A stretch of DNA of 64,000 bases from Nostoc commune NIES-4072 (GCF_003113895.1 NZ_BDUD01000001.1:6686792-6750791), one strand, 5' to 3'; numbered from the stretch's first letter, positions 36,881-47,409 are shown. The notes: a model not told the origin generated them from the sequence alone. Program-made: numbers and translations.

Positions 36881-36913
36881 TGTTGGGTAACGCATTGCCT
36901 CAACCCAACCTAC
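36881..36913. repeat. TGTTGGGT...ACCCAAC-type dispersed palindrome
   Basis: TGTTGGGTAACGCATTGCC followed by TCAACCCAACCTACA. This is a common dispersed hairpin of Nostoc-type intergenic DNA, here between the BrxD-like gene and the XisH gene. It may act as a weak terminator for the former. Confidence 0.6.
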
Positions 36914-36976
36914 AATTTTCCACAAAGCCAAGCGTATTGATTTAAAATCAGGTAAAAAAGTGTGTGAGTGAAAGAA

Positions 36977-37396
36977 ATGTCGGCCAAAGACTTATTCCAT
37001 GAAGCAGTCAAGAAGGGTCTTCAGAAAGAGCAGTGGATAATTACACATGACCCATTAAGGATCGAGTTTGGCAAGGATGATGAAGTTAGAATAGATTTAG
37101 GTGCAGAAAGACTCTTAGCGGCTGAAAAAGCAGGAGAAAAGATTGCGGTTGAAATTAAAAGTTTTTTGAGTGACTCAGCATTGTTTGATTTTCATCTGGC
37201 ACTGGGGCAATTTTTGAACTACCGTTTAGTTTTAGAAGCTAGTGAAAGAGAACGCATATTATACTTAGCAGTGCCAATTGCCGCTTATGAATCGTTTTTC
37301 CAACGTGATTTACCCCAAGCATCAGTGCAGCAATACCGAATAAAGTTGATTGTATATGATCCAGTGGATGAGGTGATAGTTAAATGGATAAACTAG
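36977..37396 (+). CDS. xisH: XisH-family protein (fdxN element excision controlling factor)
   Basis: A 139-residue XisH homologue starting at the ATG at 36977 (MSAKDLFHEAVKKGL). The core DEVRIDLGAERLLAAEKAGEKIAVEIKSFLS has the PD-(D/E)xK-like IDLGAE...VEIKSF pair, and FHLALGQFLNYRLVLE follows. XisH and XisI were found as partners needed for excision of the fdxN element in Anabaena heterocysts. Most genomes carry many such pairs away from any excision element. The end overlaps the XisI start by 13 bases. Confidence 0.93.
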   Translation: MSAKDLFHEAVKKGLQKEQWIITHDPLRIEFGKDDEVRIDLGAERLLAAEKAGEKIAVEIKSFLSDSALFDFHLALGQFLNYRLVLEASERERILYLAVPIAAYESFFQRDLPQASVQQYRIKLIVYDPVDEVIVKWIN

Positions 37397-37719
37397 CATT
37401 TTATCGTCAGTGTATTCAAAAACTATTGACTGAATACGGCGATGTTAGACCTATAAACGGCGAAATTGAGACGCAAATACTTTTTGATACAGAACACGAC
37501 CATTATCAAATTGTTGATTTGGGATGGGATAAACATCACCGCATTTATAATTGCGTGATGCATTTAGACATTAAGAGCCATAAAATTTGGATTCAACGTA
37601 ACCAAACTGATAAGTTGATTGCTGATGAATTGGTAGCAATGGGTGTACTAAAACAAGATATTGTATTGGGCTTGCAGCCTGTCTATGCCAGAGAATATAC
37701 AGGGTATGGTGTGGGGTAG
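37384..37719 (+). CDS. xisI: XisI-family protein (fdxN element excision controlling factor)
   Basis: A 111-residue XisI homologue, MDKLAFYRQCIQKLLTEYG, then TQILFDTEHDHYQIVDLGWD, RIYNCVMHLDIKSHKIWIQRN and VLGLQPVYAREYTGYGV, the full family pattern. It is translationally coupled to XisH by a 13-base overlap. No fdxN-type excision element or recombinase gene is present nearby, so the pair probably has another role. The overlap and small size are reminiscent of coupled stability modules. Confidence 0.94.
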   Translation: MDKLAFYRQCIQKLLTEYGDVRPINGEIETQILFDTEHDHYQIVDLGWDKHHRIYNCVMHLDIKSHKIWIQRNQTDKLIADELVAMGVLKQDIVLGLQPVYAREYTGYGVG

Positions 37720-37831
37720 GGCTAACCAAGTTCAATCGTATCCAACCACGGGAGCGACTGTACTCTCTGGAAACAATCGGCTCAAGTCTAATAATGCATC
37801 TTCAAATCCAGGAATCGCTACTGACTAGTTA

Positions 37832-38898
37832 ACCCAAGTTGCTGGTTATCGACTGATATGCACTTGTTATCACTCAATTCATGCGATCGCGTACAACAAA
37901 GTTGGTGCCTAGCGCCAACGTGCCGATGCCATTGTTGCCAGCATTCAGCTACTTAAATGCCTATTAGTTGTATAAATTACTTATTCAATAAAAGCTTGTT
38001 GAAGAGTAAAAGAAAAAATGAATGCTTGTAGCTTAAGTAAAAACCCTTGATAAGTGACTGCATGTATTGATTTTGGAAAAACACAAGTGATACTACTAAA
38101 CACAGTTTCGATATAATGCCGAGTATGTTGTTTAATATATTGATTCCAAGGCTGGTCTTGACGCTTGGAGTTCTTTTTCCTCATGACTTTTAAAGAAATG
38201 TGACTTGTTTGTTCCAAGTCATCCTCAATCGTGTAGTCGGTGTAAGCTGAATCACCATAAATTTCACTACCAGGTGGTAGATTCAAGGGTAAGGCATTTA
38301 AAGCACGTACATCGTTGGCACTACCAGGCATAAACACAAATTCGACAGGAATACCATTTTTGGTTGTTAATAACTGAACTCGAACCCCGTAAAAATATCG
38401 TTTTTTCGATGCGATGTAACCTCTATACTGCGCCGACTGTATTATTTTTACATTAAAGATACGGATGTTATCGCAGATGGGCACTGGGAACGAGTCTAAA
38501 AGATATTCAGTGGAATCACTAATTTCCTTCAGTGCCATTCCCACTTGATGAAACAAGTCGTTGATTAACATTGAGACACTGTGTAATCTCCGGTTAAATC
38601 GTGACTTTTCTAACATATTAGATATCAACTTATGTTCTTTCATATAGGTACAAGCCTTACTATGATTACCATTAAAGAACATCGCCGATGTTATTGCCGT
38701 TGTAATAATTTCTGCGTCATTCATCTCTCGACGACAATCTTCATTATGCCCAATCGCCTTTAACAGGTCGTCTATGATAGCATATATGGAAATTATTTCG
38801 TTTAGCATTTAGCCCTCCTAATTTTCTCTTCTTGGAGGGCATTTTATTGCTTTACTGTCCCAAAGCGATCGCCCATAAGAGTAACTAGCAACTTGGGT
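37832..38898. mobile_element. IS982-family insertion sequence with 6-bp target duplication
   Basis: 1067 bp bounded by inverted repeats ACCCAAGTTGCTGGTTAT and ATAACTAGCAACTTGGGT-like (the ends match at 16 of 18 positions). The direct repeat TAGTTA flanks both sides (37826-37831 and 38899-38904), a clean target-site duplication. The single transposase is intact. Size and layout are standard for IS982. It sits at the 3' end of a Uma2 gene remnant. Confidence 0.92.
37981..38808 (-). CDS. IS982-family DDE transposase
   Basis: A 275-residue transposase with KKRYFYGVRVQLLTT, PGSANDVRALNALPL and GSEIYGDSAYTDYTIED as family blocks. Likely DDE residues are the Asp in LLDSFPVPIC, the Asp in YGDSAYTDY and the Glu in IETVFSSI. 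The reading frame is complete and starts with ATG after AGGAGGGCT. The IS therefore looks recently active. Confidence 0.93.
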   Translation of the reverse strand: MLNEIISIYAIIDDLLKAIGHNEDCRREMNDAEIITTAITSAMFFNGNHSKACTYMKEHKLISNMLEKSRFNRRLHSVSMLINDLFHQVGMALKEISDSTEYLLDSFPVPICDNIRIFNVKIIQSAQYRGYIASKKRYFYGVRVQLLTTKNGIPVEFVFMPGSANDVRALNALPLNLPPGSEIYGDSAYTDYTIEDDLEQTSHISLKVMRKKNSKRQDQPWNQYIKQHTRHYIETVFSSITCVFPKSIHAVTYQGFLLKLQAFIFSFTLQQAFIE

Positions 38899-39191
38899 TA
38901 GTTAGATAGAAAAATCTGCTTGCTGAGATAGCTAAACTTACTTTGAGCATTTTGATATGGCTGGCTGTGATGCTCAAGTTGACGAGCCGGTAAATTCACA
39001 ATCCAGTAATGATAAATTCCGGCTTCTGCATACAAAGACAACTTGGTTGTTTGATCGTAATCTATTGTTTTATCTGAAATTTCAATAACCAACAAAATAT
39101 CTTCGGGATACGGATGATGAGCAAGATAATCTTCATCTCTTCCTCGTGCAATTACAATATCCAATACCTTTAAGAAGAGTATTGATTGCAT
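38899..39191 (-). pseudogene. Uma2-family gene remnant truncated at both ends
   Basis: Ninety-odd codons of a Uma2/DUF820 protein: LDIVIARGRDEDYLAHHPYPEDILL, VIEISDKTIDYDQTTKL, YAEAGIYHYWIVNLPARQLE. The first 80 or so residues of the family are missing upstream. At the 3' end IS982 interrupts it. Beyond the IS, the minus strand of 37730-37825 reads SVAIPGFEDALLDLSRLFPE, which looks like the lost C-terminus after a TAG codon. It is unlikely to be functional. Confidence 0.8.
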
Positions 39192-39346
39192 AAGGGAAAG
39201 AGATACCCGCTATTGCATTAAAGTATGACTTGACTATCCAGTGTGGATCGGTTCTATAGTCTATGTCAAATAATTCTTTGAGCATAAAAAATCAGATGCG
39301 TTTTCCCTGAAGATTAAACTGACTGCGTTGTTTACTGCCGCAGGCA

Positions 39347-40570
<1,224 letters not shown>

Positions 40571-40578
40571 CTAATATG

Positions 40579-40609
40579 GGCGTAGGCGTAGCCCGTCGTA
40601 GACATCGCG
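40579..40609. repeat. Reverse copy of the GCGATGCC...TACGCC dispersed palindrome
   Basis: Reads GGGCGTAGGCGTAGCCCGTC to GACATCGC, the complement of the repeat at 29336-29364 with a few changes. It lies in the divergent promoter gap between the AGE and aspartoacylase genes. Confidence 0.7.
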
Positions 40610-40710
40610 TCAGCCTTTTACAAGATTTAGTCAGCAGCAGGTATACTTCTATCTTGTATCTTGCACCATTCTCAATAACCGTAGGGTAATTTTTTAGAGA
40701 TGAGGTTGTT

Positions 40711-41610
40711 ATGAGTCAGATTGAACGAGTTGCGATCGTTGGAGGAAACCACGGTAATGAGTTAACAGGAGTACATCTTGTCAAAAAGTTTCAGCAGTAT
40801 CCAAATTTAATCCACAGAGCAAGTTTTGAAACTCTGGCATTACTTGGTAATCTCAAAGCTATTGAAGAAGGCAAACGATACATTGACAAAGATTTAAATC
40901 GTTGCTTCACTAATCAAGGCTTACAAAATCCTCAACTCTCAAGTTATGAAGATACACGGGCAAAAGCAATTCAACAGATATTGCAACCGCAAAATCAGCC
41001 CTCTGTAGATGTAATAGTTGATTTGCATAGCACAACTGCCAACATGGGGTTAAGTCTGATTTTTTGTGACATGCATCCTTTTTTACTCCGGTTAGGCGCT
41101 TATTTGAGTTCTACAAATCCGATGGTAAAGGTTTTTGTTAATCAACAATCTAGAGAAGGTGGTTTTCTCCGTTCTTTGTGCGAATTGGGTTTTGTTATAG
41201 AAGTTGGTGCTGTGGCTCAAAATATCTTAAATGCCGAATTATTTCAGCAAACAGAACAACTTATCTACGGAATTCTAGATTATTTTGAAGCTTACAACCA
41301 AGGTAATATTCCGCAGAAAAGCAGTACGCTTACATTTTATCAATACATTAGGACTATCGATTATCCAAGAAGCGATGCCTACGGCGGGCTGCGCCAACGC
41401 GGGGAGATTAAAGCCATGATTCACCCCCACCTTCAGTTTAGAGATTATGAACCTTTGAATCCAGGCGATCCAATGTTTATAACTTTTGAAGGAAAAGAAA
41501 TTTTCTATGAAGGAGAGTTTACTGTTTATCCTATTTTTATTAATGAAGCAGCTTACTACGAGAAAGGAATTGCAATGCATCTAAGTCAAAAACAACAAAA
41601 GATAGTTTAA
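40711..41610 (+). CDS. Aspartoacylase-like zinc carboxypeptidase (AstE/AspA family)
   Basis: A 299-residue M14-like deacylase. The zinc site is [10 protein letters not shown] (His, Glu) and [11 protein letters not shown] (His); KDLNRCF supplies the substrate-binding Arg. The C-terminal half has [12 protein letters not shown] with the catalytic-type Glu and a beta-barrel ending [16 protein letters not shown]. It should hydrolyse N-acyl amino acids, N-acetylaspartate being the family's textbook substrate. Residues [11 protein letters not shown] (about 221-231) are encoded by a dispersed palindromic repeat inserted in frame, absent from what I expect of the family. Confidence 0.9.
   Translation: MSQIERVAIVGGNHGNELTGVHLVKKFQQYPNLIHRASFETLALLGNLKAIEEGKRYIDKDLNRCFTNQGLQNPQLSSYEDTRAKAIQQILQPQNQPSVDVIVDLHSTTANMGLSLIFCDMHPFLLRLGAYLSSTNPMVKVFVNQQSREGGFLRSLCELGFVIEVGAVAQNILNAELFQQTEQLIYGILDYFEAYNQGNIPQKSSTLTFYQYIRTIDYPRSDAYGGLRQRGEIKAMIHPHLQFRDYEPLNPGDPMFITFEGKEIFYEGEFTVYPIFINEAAYYEKGIAMHLSQKQQKIV
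41371..41400. repeat. Dispersed palindrome inserted in frame in the aspartoacylase-like gene
   Basis: AGCGATGCCTACGGCGGGCT followed by GCGCCAACGC, nearly identical to the intergenic copy at 29336-29364. Thirty bases, so the frame is kept and about ten residues are added between DYPR and EIKAMIHP. Confidence 0.8.
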
Positions 41611-41701
41611 AAGGCGTTCCATAAGGTAATTGATGAATATTCTATAACTAATCCAAATACATTCGATGCACGGCGCTTACTGCTTTTAGGTAGCTAGGGG
41701 T

Positions 41702-41839
41702 AAAGCATTCCGAGACTTAATGGCGCAATTGCTATCAGAATCAGATGCACAACTGCAAGTCTGGAAAACCAAGATTCTGGAAGCTGTTGGCGACAATGGA
41801 CAAGTCTTGGATTATCAACTAGCTATTCAATTGTGGTAA
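41702..41839 (+). pseudogene. Fragment of a large serine/threonine or histidine kinase
   Basis: Forty-five codons, KAFRDLMAQLLSESDAQLQ and VWKTKILEAVGDNGQVLDY, then a stop. This resembles a short segment of the giant PknB/AAA-ATPase/histidine-kinase proteins of filamentous cyanobacteria, which contain an AFRDLxxQLLxES element. No start and no flanking domains are present. The remaining 41611-42031 region shows nothing else coding. Confidence 0.5.
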
Positions 41840-42031
41840 AAAAATATGGGGGGATGTAGAATTTTCACAAATGATTTAGGGCGGCTATAGAATCCTAAAT
41901 TATTCGTGAAAAGTTAGCTCTTCGATTTATTTGATAAGTCGTGGATCTGGACACCGCAAATTTTTACAAATCAGATAGGATTGCTATAGCTATTTCCTAA
42001 ACCTTTTTTAAGCGCACACGATATTAAACGC

Positions 42032-44407
42032 TTACCCTGGTAGCCGATAGATAATTACTTTTCCTTTCCAATTTTCTTCCACAAATACCAGATGTTCACC
42101 ATTTGAACGACGAAAAGCGCGGATACCATAAGGTATATCAATCCAGCCACTTTCGCTGCCAACTTCTGGGCCTGGTTTTAACTGTTGTACTTGCGCTCCT
42201 GTCTTGGCATTATAGACATATACCTCTGCGGTTTTGACTGTTACGGCAAATACATAGTCTCCCGCCACACTCATAGCCGCCGTAGATACTTCGCGTTTAC
42301 CCGTGGTGTCATAGGGAATCACAATTCGCCAACGGGGAGTACGATTTCCTTTACTCCAGTTGTCAAAACGGGCAATCTCAGATCCAGCAACTCCAGTATC
42401 GTCACCGAATGCAGGGTGATCTCCTGTAAAGCCTGACAAGTACATAGTATCTGTTTGGGGGAAATATTCGAGCCGCCGCAAGTCGTTAAATATCTTGGGA
42501 GTAGTTTGCTTTTCCATCGAACTATAGCTGTAGATGGGGTTGCCTTTAGCATCTATTCCCTGTAAAGGATAGTGTCGAATGCCATCTTCTGTTCGCAAAG
42601 CTTTCCAAACATCTCCTTTGCTGTCTACCCACCAGCCGCCGATATAGGGATAATCTTTGCTGGTATCATATTCGTTCTTTTCAAATTTGCCATTTCCGTT
42701 GCGATCGCGCCAGATCCATTCCCCTTGTTTTGGTTGATTCGGTGGCCAATTCCCCTTGAGAAATGGTTTATCTGCGCCATTGCTACCGACAAACATTCCG
42801 GTTGGAATAGCTACTTTACCATCTGTGTCTGGATTGAAACGATATATTTGCAGAAAGCTATTATACATATCTGTGAGGAACAGAAACCGCTTTCCTTGGA
42901 TGCGGCGAACAAAGGTTCCATCTGGCGATGTATGCAGACGGGGATCTTGAGGATATTTGAAAGGATTTAAGGTGTAGGCTTTGTAAGTCCATTGCTTACC
43001 AGCAGCCTTACTGTAATCCATGAGATAGTGTTCTTGTTTGGTGAATAAATCTACACCATCAGTTTTAGGATCGGCATCTGCATTATCGACGAATATCAAT
43101 CCTAGCGATCGCCATATTAGTTTTCCCGATGGCGAAAATTTCCGCAAATCTGTTCCTGATTTGTTGAAACCATTACTATTTATATAAATATTGCCTGAAG
43201 CGTCTGTACCAATTCCGGTAAGTCCATAAAGTTTCAAATCTCCAACTTCACCAGGAACTCCTGCATAAATACCGCCTTTAGAACCAAAACTACCCACTTG
43301 CGTCGGCTTATCTTTGATGTCATAAATCAACATTTGCTGACGCGGCCCATTTTCTGCCACCAACAGCTTACCTTGATGATCAATTGCGATCGCAGTTGGT
43401 TCAACAATATCTGCAATCTGTTGCGGTAATTGCTTTCCACTCGGCGAATAATGAAGAATCTTGGCAGGCTTACTACCATTTTTGCTTTGAATAATCCACA
43501 GATTTTTTTGTGGATCGATAGTTATTGCTCCGGGATTAGCAACTGTAAAAGTGCGTAGTTCTTTCATCGTATCAGTATCATAGACACGAATCTGATTGGT
43601 AGCAAAATCACTCACATACAACTCGTTTCCCACAGTTGCTAATCCAGTGACTTCATTTTTAGTACTGGTAATTAACATACTTTTATCCCAACCACGCCCT
43701 TTAGAAAAAGGCGCAGGTTTTCCCGACAAATCATAGCGTCTAACGCAATGCCAAGCTGTTCCTTCTGCTGGGTAATCTTCATTAGTTTTACCCTTAGATC
43801 CCTGAGTCATGGCAATGTAAATATATTTACTATTTGCTGTTACAGCTATGCCACCACCACGACTCCAGCCGTGAGTATCCCCAATAGCACCAATAACCTT
43901 ACCATCCTTATAGATGGCTGCTTCCATTCCCGCTTCATCCCAATGGCTGTTAGTATAAACTGTGCCATCAGAAGCAACATACATTGCCTCAATATTGTTT
44001 TGTACTCGCAGATTTCCACTGCCAATCGTGTTACCTATCCACGATGTTTTATAGGTAGGTGTGGATGTTTCTGTATTGTTTTGTACTAGCAGATTTTCAC
44101 TGGCAATAGTATTACTTATCGAGATTTCTTTGTGTGTAAGTATAGGTATTTCAGTATTGTTTTGTACCAGTCTTTCGCTGTCAATAGTATTACTTATCGA
44201 TGAGGTTTTGTAGATAAGCGTGCGTGTTCCACTTGTTGCCCAGTCTGTTGTAATTCCAAGGGTAGTAACAATTAGTCCAACAGTCAAACTGAGTAAAAAA
44301 TTGAAAGTTTTAGTTTTTTTTATATATCGAATTTTAAATATTCTTTTGAGGTGCTGGTTGAGTTGGTGACGGAGTTTTATTAACTGCGCCAGGAATTTAT
44401 TTTTCAT
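42032..44407 (-). CDS. Secreted or membrane-anchored beta-propeller protein (NHL/SMP-30-like)
   Basis: A 791-residue protein. A basic N-terminus and one hydrophobic segment (FNFLLSLTVGLIVTTLGIT, about 36-54) form a signal anchor. Residues about 68-145 contain three related stretches of about 30 residues (SISNTIDSERLVQNNTE, SISNTIASENLLVQNNTE, WIGNTIGSGNLRVQNNIE), an internal duplication. The rest looks like consecutive propeller blades (YVASDGTVYTNSHWDE, NELYVSDFATNQIRVYDTD, GKLLVAENGPRQQMLIYDIK, GNIYINSNGFNKSG). I recognise no catalytic site. It may bind ligands or sugars outside the cell. It is followed downstream by AT-rich DNA only. Confidence 0.75.
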   Translation of the reverse strand: MKNKFLAQLIKLRHQLNQHLKRIFKIRYIKKTKTFNFLLSLTVGLIVTTLGITTDWATSGTRTLIYKTSSISNTIDSERLVQNNTEIPILTHKEISISNTIASENLLVQNNTETSTPTYKTSWIGNTIGSGNLRVQNNIEAMYVASDGTVYTNSHWDEAGMEAAIYKDGKVIGAIGDTHGWSRGGGIAVTANSKYIYIAMTQGSKGKTNEDYPAEGTAWHCVRRYDLSGKPAPFSKGRGWDKSMLITSTKNEVTGLATVGNELYVSDFATNQIRVYDTDTMKELRTFTVANPGAITIDPQKNLWIIQSKNGSKPAKILHYSPSGKQLPQQIADIVEPTAIAIDHQGKLLVAENGPRQQMLIYDIKDKPTQVGSFGSKGGIYAGVPGEVGDLKLYGLTGIGTDASGNIYINSNGFNKSGTDLRKFSPSGKLIWRSLGLIFVDNADADPKTDGVDLFTKQEHYLMDYSKAAGKQWTYKAYTLNPFKYPQDPRLHTSPDGTFVRRIQGKRFLFLTDMYNSFLQIYRFNPDTDGKVAIPTGMFVGSNGADKPFLKGNWPPNQPKQGEWIWRDRNGNGKFEKNEYDTSKDYPYIGGWWVDSKGDVWKALRTEDGIRHYPLQGIDAKGNPIYSYSSMEKQTTPKIFNDLRRLEYFPQTDTMYLSGFTGDHPAFGDDTGVAGSEIARFDNWSKGNRTPRWRIVIPYDTTGKREVSTAAMSVAGDYVFAVTVKTAEVYVYNAKTGAQVQQLKPGPEVGSESGWIDIPYGIRAFRRSNGEHLVFVEENWKGKVIIYRLPG

Positions 44408-44924
44408 ATACTTTTTAAGCTTTTAATTATTTATATACAATCACTTTTTCGGTAATCCGCAAAAAATATAACTATTTTGAAGTGGCTAAGATACAGGCTA
44501 TGTATAGACATGACATTTAATAGCAAGTTTTACATAAGCTTTATAAAACTCACCTGATTCTTTGATTTTTCAATTAGTATATTTCAGGTATTAATATTTA
44601 CCTGTTATTTAATATCAGTGGTAAAAACTAATACAAAATAATTCTAAATTTATTACTTTTTATCAGCTTTTCTCTCTTTCTATATATAGCATTCAGCTTT
44701 CTTGATTGGCAGGTTACATGTCTAACTAAGTATTATTTAGTTACTAAAAACACAGTTTCAATTCCTTGTTGACGTTGACATATAAATAGTTTATAAATTG
44801 GTGTTCTATACAAAAACTTTTATTGGTAATGTATATTTGAAAATTTTATTGATTCAGGTTTGGATACAGATGTAAGAGCGTGTAAAAATGCATCTGTTTT
44901 AATATATTTATAGGAGATATATCA
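44408..44924. other. AT-rich gene-free stretch, divergent promoter region
   Basis: About 515 bp of very AT-rich DNA between the propeller gene (minus) and the first glycosyltransferase (plus). No ORF, repeat array or strong hairpin is visible. An AGGAGAT ribosome site precedes the glycosyltransferase start. Promoters for both directions must lie here. Confidence 0.55.
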
Positions 44925-46094
44925 GTGGAAAATAAACCAGAAAATTATGCTTCATCATCTGCATCTATTCTCACTCTCGGATTGGGCTGGTTTCCCAAAA
45001 GCCCCGGAGGATTAGAAAGGTATATTTATGAATTAACTCATAAATTATCTGCAAATAAAGACCAGGTTGAATTATGCGGAGTCGGTTTACCAGAAGCTGA
45101 AAGAAATTCGCCGATTAAGTTGACTAATTTAGCGAGTCCTGACAGTGCTATTTGGCAAAGATTATGGTCTATTCGCACTAATTTTCAGAAAACAAGAGTA
45201 GGCAAACCAGATGCTATTAATTTGCACTTTGCATTATATAGCTTTCCTATTTTAGATATTTTACCAAAGGGAGTCCCAGTTACTTTTAACTTTCATGGCC
45301 CTTGGGCTTCTGAGAGTCAGCAAGAGGTAGTTAATAAAAACCTTAGTCTTTTAATCAAGCACTGGCTAATAGAACAAAACACTTATAATCGCTGCGATCG
45401 CTTCATTGTTTTGAGCAAAGCATTTGGTAAAATTTTACATGATAAATATCAAGTACCGTGGGGCAAAATTAATATTATTCCTGGTGGAGTTGATATTAAC
45501 TGGTTTCAGCCAAATTTATCACCCCAGGAGGCTTGTACAAAGCTAGGCTGGCCAACTAATCGCCGTATCCTATTTACATCGCGCCGCTTAGTGCATCGAA
45601 CCGGAGTTGATAAGTTATTACAGGCACTGGCTATAATTAAGCCCAGAATACCAGATGTTTGGCTTGCGATCGCAGGTCGTGGTCACATCCAAGCTGCACT
45701 ACAACAACAGGCTACAGAATTAGGACTAGACGACAACGTTAAATTTTTAGGTTTTCTACCTGATGAGCAATTGCCTATAGCTTATCAAGCTGCTGAATTA
45801 TCTGTCATGCCTAGCCAATCTTTTGAAGGATTTGGATTAGTAATAATTGAGTCTTTAGCGTGTGGTACTCCTGTTTTATGTACCCCAGTTGGAGGAATGC
45901 CAGAAATTTTATCAGGATTTTCACCCGATTTAATTACTACTTCAACAGAAGCCTCAGCTATTGCTGAAAAATTAGAACAAGCACTATTGCGAAATATCCC
46001 CGTACCTTCACGAGAAGCCTGTCGCCAGTACGCTACCAGAAACTATGACTGGAATCAAATCGCCCAACAAGTACGGAATGTTCTATTAAATTAA
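44925..46094 (+). CDS. GT4-family glycosyltransferase
   Basis: A 389-residue GT-B-fold retaining glycosyltransferase. N-terminal acceptor-side motif GLGWFPKSPGGLERYIYEL; donor-side motifs RRLVHRTGVDKLLQAL, FLGFLPDEQLPIAYQAAEL and PSQSFEGFGLVIIESLACGTPVL, the E-x7-E element that binds the nucleotide sugar. The start is a GTG after AGGAGAT. The second glycosyltransferase follows on the same strand within 75 bases, so both probably act in one exopolysaccharide or glycolipid pathway. The sugar and acceptor are unknown. Confidence 0.92.
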   Translation: MENKPENYASSSASILTLGLGWFPKSPGGLERYIYELTHKLSANKDQVELCGVGLPEAERNSPIKLTNLASPDSAIWQRLWSIRTNFQKTRVGKPDAINLHFALYSFPILDILPKGVPVTFNFHGPWASESQQEVVNKNLSLLIKHWLIEQNTYNRCDRFIVLSKAFGKILHDKYQVPWGKINIIPGGVDINWFQPNLSPQEACTKLGWPTNRRILFTSRRLVHRTGVDKLLQALAIIKPRIPDVWLAIAGRGHIQAALQQQATELGLDDNVKFLGFLPDEQLPIAYQAAELSVMPSQSFEGFGLVIIESLACGTPVLCTPVGGMPEILSGFSPDLITTSTEASAIAEKLEQALLRNIPVPSREACRQYATRNYDWNQIAQQVRNVLLN

Positions 46095-46167
46095 TAAAAT
46101 AGAGACGCGAAAATTGCTTTGTAGCGATTTATCGCGTCTGAACTATATTGTATTACAAGAAGGTTTT

Positions 46168-47307
46168 ATGAGAATTTTTTTTCTAGATCAAAGTGGTAAA
46201 CCAGGTGGCGCAGAATTGTGTTTAATAGATATTGCTAAACCGTACAGAGATAACACTTTGGTAGGTTTATTTGCAGATGGGCCATTTAAAGATTTATTGC
46301 AGCAAAATCATATCCCAGTAGAAGTTCTTGCAACTCAAGTAATCCAAGTTCGTAAAGAAAGCAGTTTGCTACAAGGATTAAAGAGTCTGGGACAACTTGC
46401 GCCTTTGATTACTAAAGTAGTTAAAATAGCGCGTGAATACGATTTAATCTATGCCAACACCCAAAAAGCATTAGTTGTCGGAGCATTAGCAAGTTTCTTC
46501 AGCCGTCGCCCTTTGGTTTATCATTTACATGATATTCTTTCCACAGAACATTTTAGCCAAACTAATCTTCGCATTGCTGTTAACTTAGTTAATCGTTTTG
46601 CATCATTAGTAATTGCCAATTCTCAAGCAAGTAAAACAGCCTTTATACAAGCGGGAGGACGCCCAGATATCATCGAAGTTGTCTATAACGGCTTTGAACC
46701 AAAAAACTATCAAACTGATGAGTCTGACATTAATAAATTACAGCAACAGTTAGGATTACAAGGAAAATTTGTAGTCGGACACTTTAGCCGTCTTGCACCT
46801 TGGAAAGGGCAGCATATTTTAATTGATGCCCTTGCCAAATGTCCGTCAGAGGTGACGGCAATTTTAGTGGGTGATGCACTATTTGGCGAACAAGATTATG
46901 TCCAACAGTTACACGAACAAGTTACTGAACTAGGATTAGAAAACCGCGTCAAATTTTTAGGATTTCGTTCTGATATTCCCCAGTTAATGGCAGCTTGTGA
47001 CTTAGTAGCACATACCTCTATTTCCGCAGAACCCTTTGGTAGAGTGATTGTAGAGGCAATGCTATGTGCAAAACCTGTAGTTGCAGCAAAAGCTGGCGGT
47101 GTAATGGAATTAGTAGAACATGGACTTAATGGTTTTCTAGTGACACCAGGAGAACCCCAGGAACTTGCACAAATAATTATCACCTGTCTTCAGGAGACGG
47201 AAATAACTGCAACTATAGCTAATAATGCCCGGACTACTGCTAGTCGGCGTTTTGATGTTGCAATAATTAATCAGCAAATTGCTCAACTTCTGTCTGGCAG
47301 ATTATAA
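46168..47307 (+). CDS. GT4-family glycosyltransferase
   Basis: A 379-residue GT-B enzyme from the ATG at 46168 (MRIFFLDQSGKPGGAELCL), preceded by AAGAAGG. Motifs: YANTQKALVVGALASFFSRR, SRLAPWKGQHILIDAL, FLGFRSDIPQLMAACDL and SAEPFGRVIVEAMLCAKPVV (donor-binding E-x7-E). An upstream ATG at 46114 would translate a palindromic repeat (GACGCGA...TCGCGTC, 46103-46138), so I reject it. It is probably co-transcribed with the preceding glycosyltransferase. Confidence 0.92.
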   Translation: MRIFFLDQSGKPGGAELCLIDIAKPYRDNTLVGLFADGPFKDLLQQNHIPVEVLATQVIQVRKESSLLQGLKSLGQLAPLITKVVKIAREYDLIYANTQKALVVGALASFFSRRPLVYHLHDILSTEHFSQTNLRIAVNLVNRFASLVIANSQASKTAFIQAGGRPDIIEVVYNGFEPKNYQTDESDINKLQQQLGLQGKFVVGHFSRLAPWKGQHILIDALAKCPSEVTAILVGDALFGEQDYVQQLHEQVTELGLENRVKFLGFRSDIPQLMAACDLVAHTSISAEPFGRVIVEAMLCAKPVVAAKAGGVMELVEHGLNGFLVTPGEPQELAQIIITCLQETEITATIANNARTTASRRFDVAIINQQIAQLLSGRL

Positions 47308-47317
47308 CTACCTGATT

Positions 47318-47409
47318 CAATACTGCTCGGGTAAAGGATTTTTAACTCGGAATTGGGTTTAGGTTAAAGGTTTTTTCTTTCCCCTTTCCCCTTTAACCGA
47401 ACCGTATTG
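47318..47409. mobile_element. Second copy of the CAATACGGTTCGG MITE, degenerate left end
   Basis: Left terminus CAATACTGCTCGG (11 of 13 matches) and right terminus CCGAACCGTATTG (exact), enclosing GGTTAAAGG...CCCCTTTCCCC. Same family as the MITE inside tnpB at 27012-27135, about 30 bp shorter. Confidence 0.7.

Noticed and set aside
36977..38904. A fdxN-type programmed excision element marked by XisH/XisI
   Set aside because: No XisF-type recombinase or paired direct repeats around the genes; the adjacent mobile DNA is an ordinary IS982.
41611..41701. Extension of the kinase fragment upstream
   Set aside because: The frame upstream of 41702 has stops and no recognisable kinase domain.
46114..46167. 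Upstream start for the second glycosyltransferase
   Set aside because: The extra residues translate a palindromic repeat; the ATG at 46168 has the AAGAAGG ribosome site and begins a normal GT4 N-terminus.
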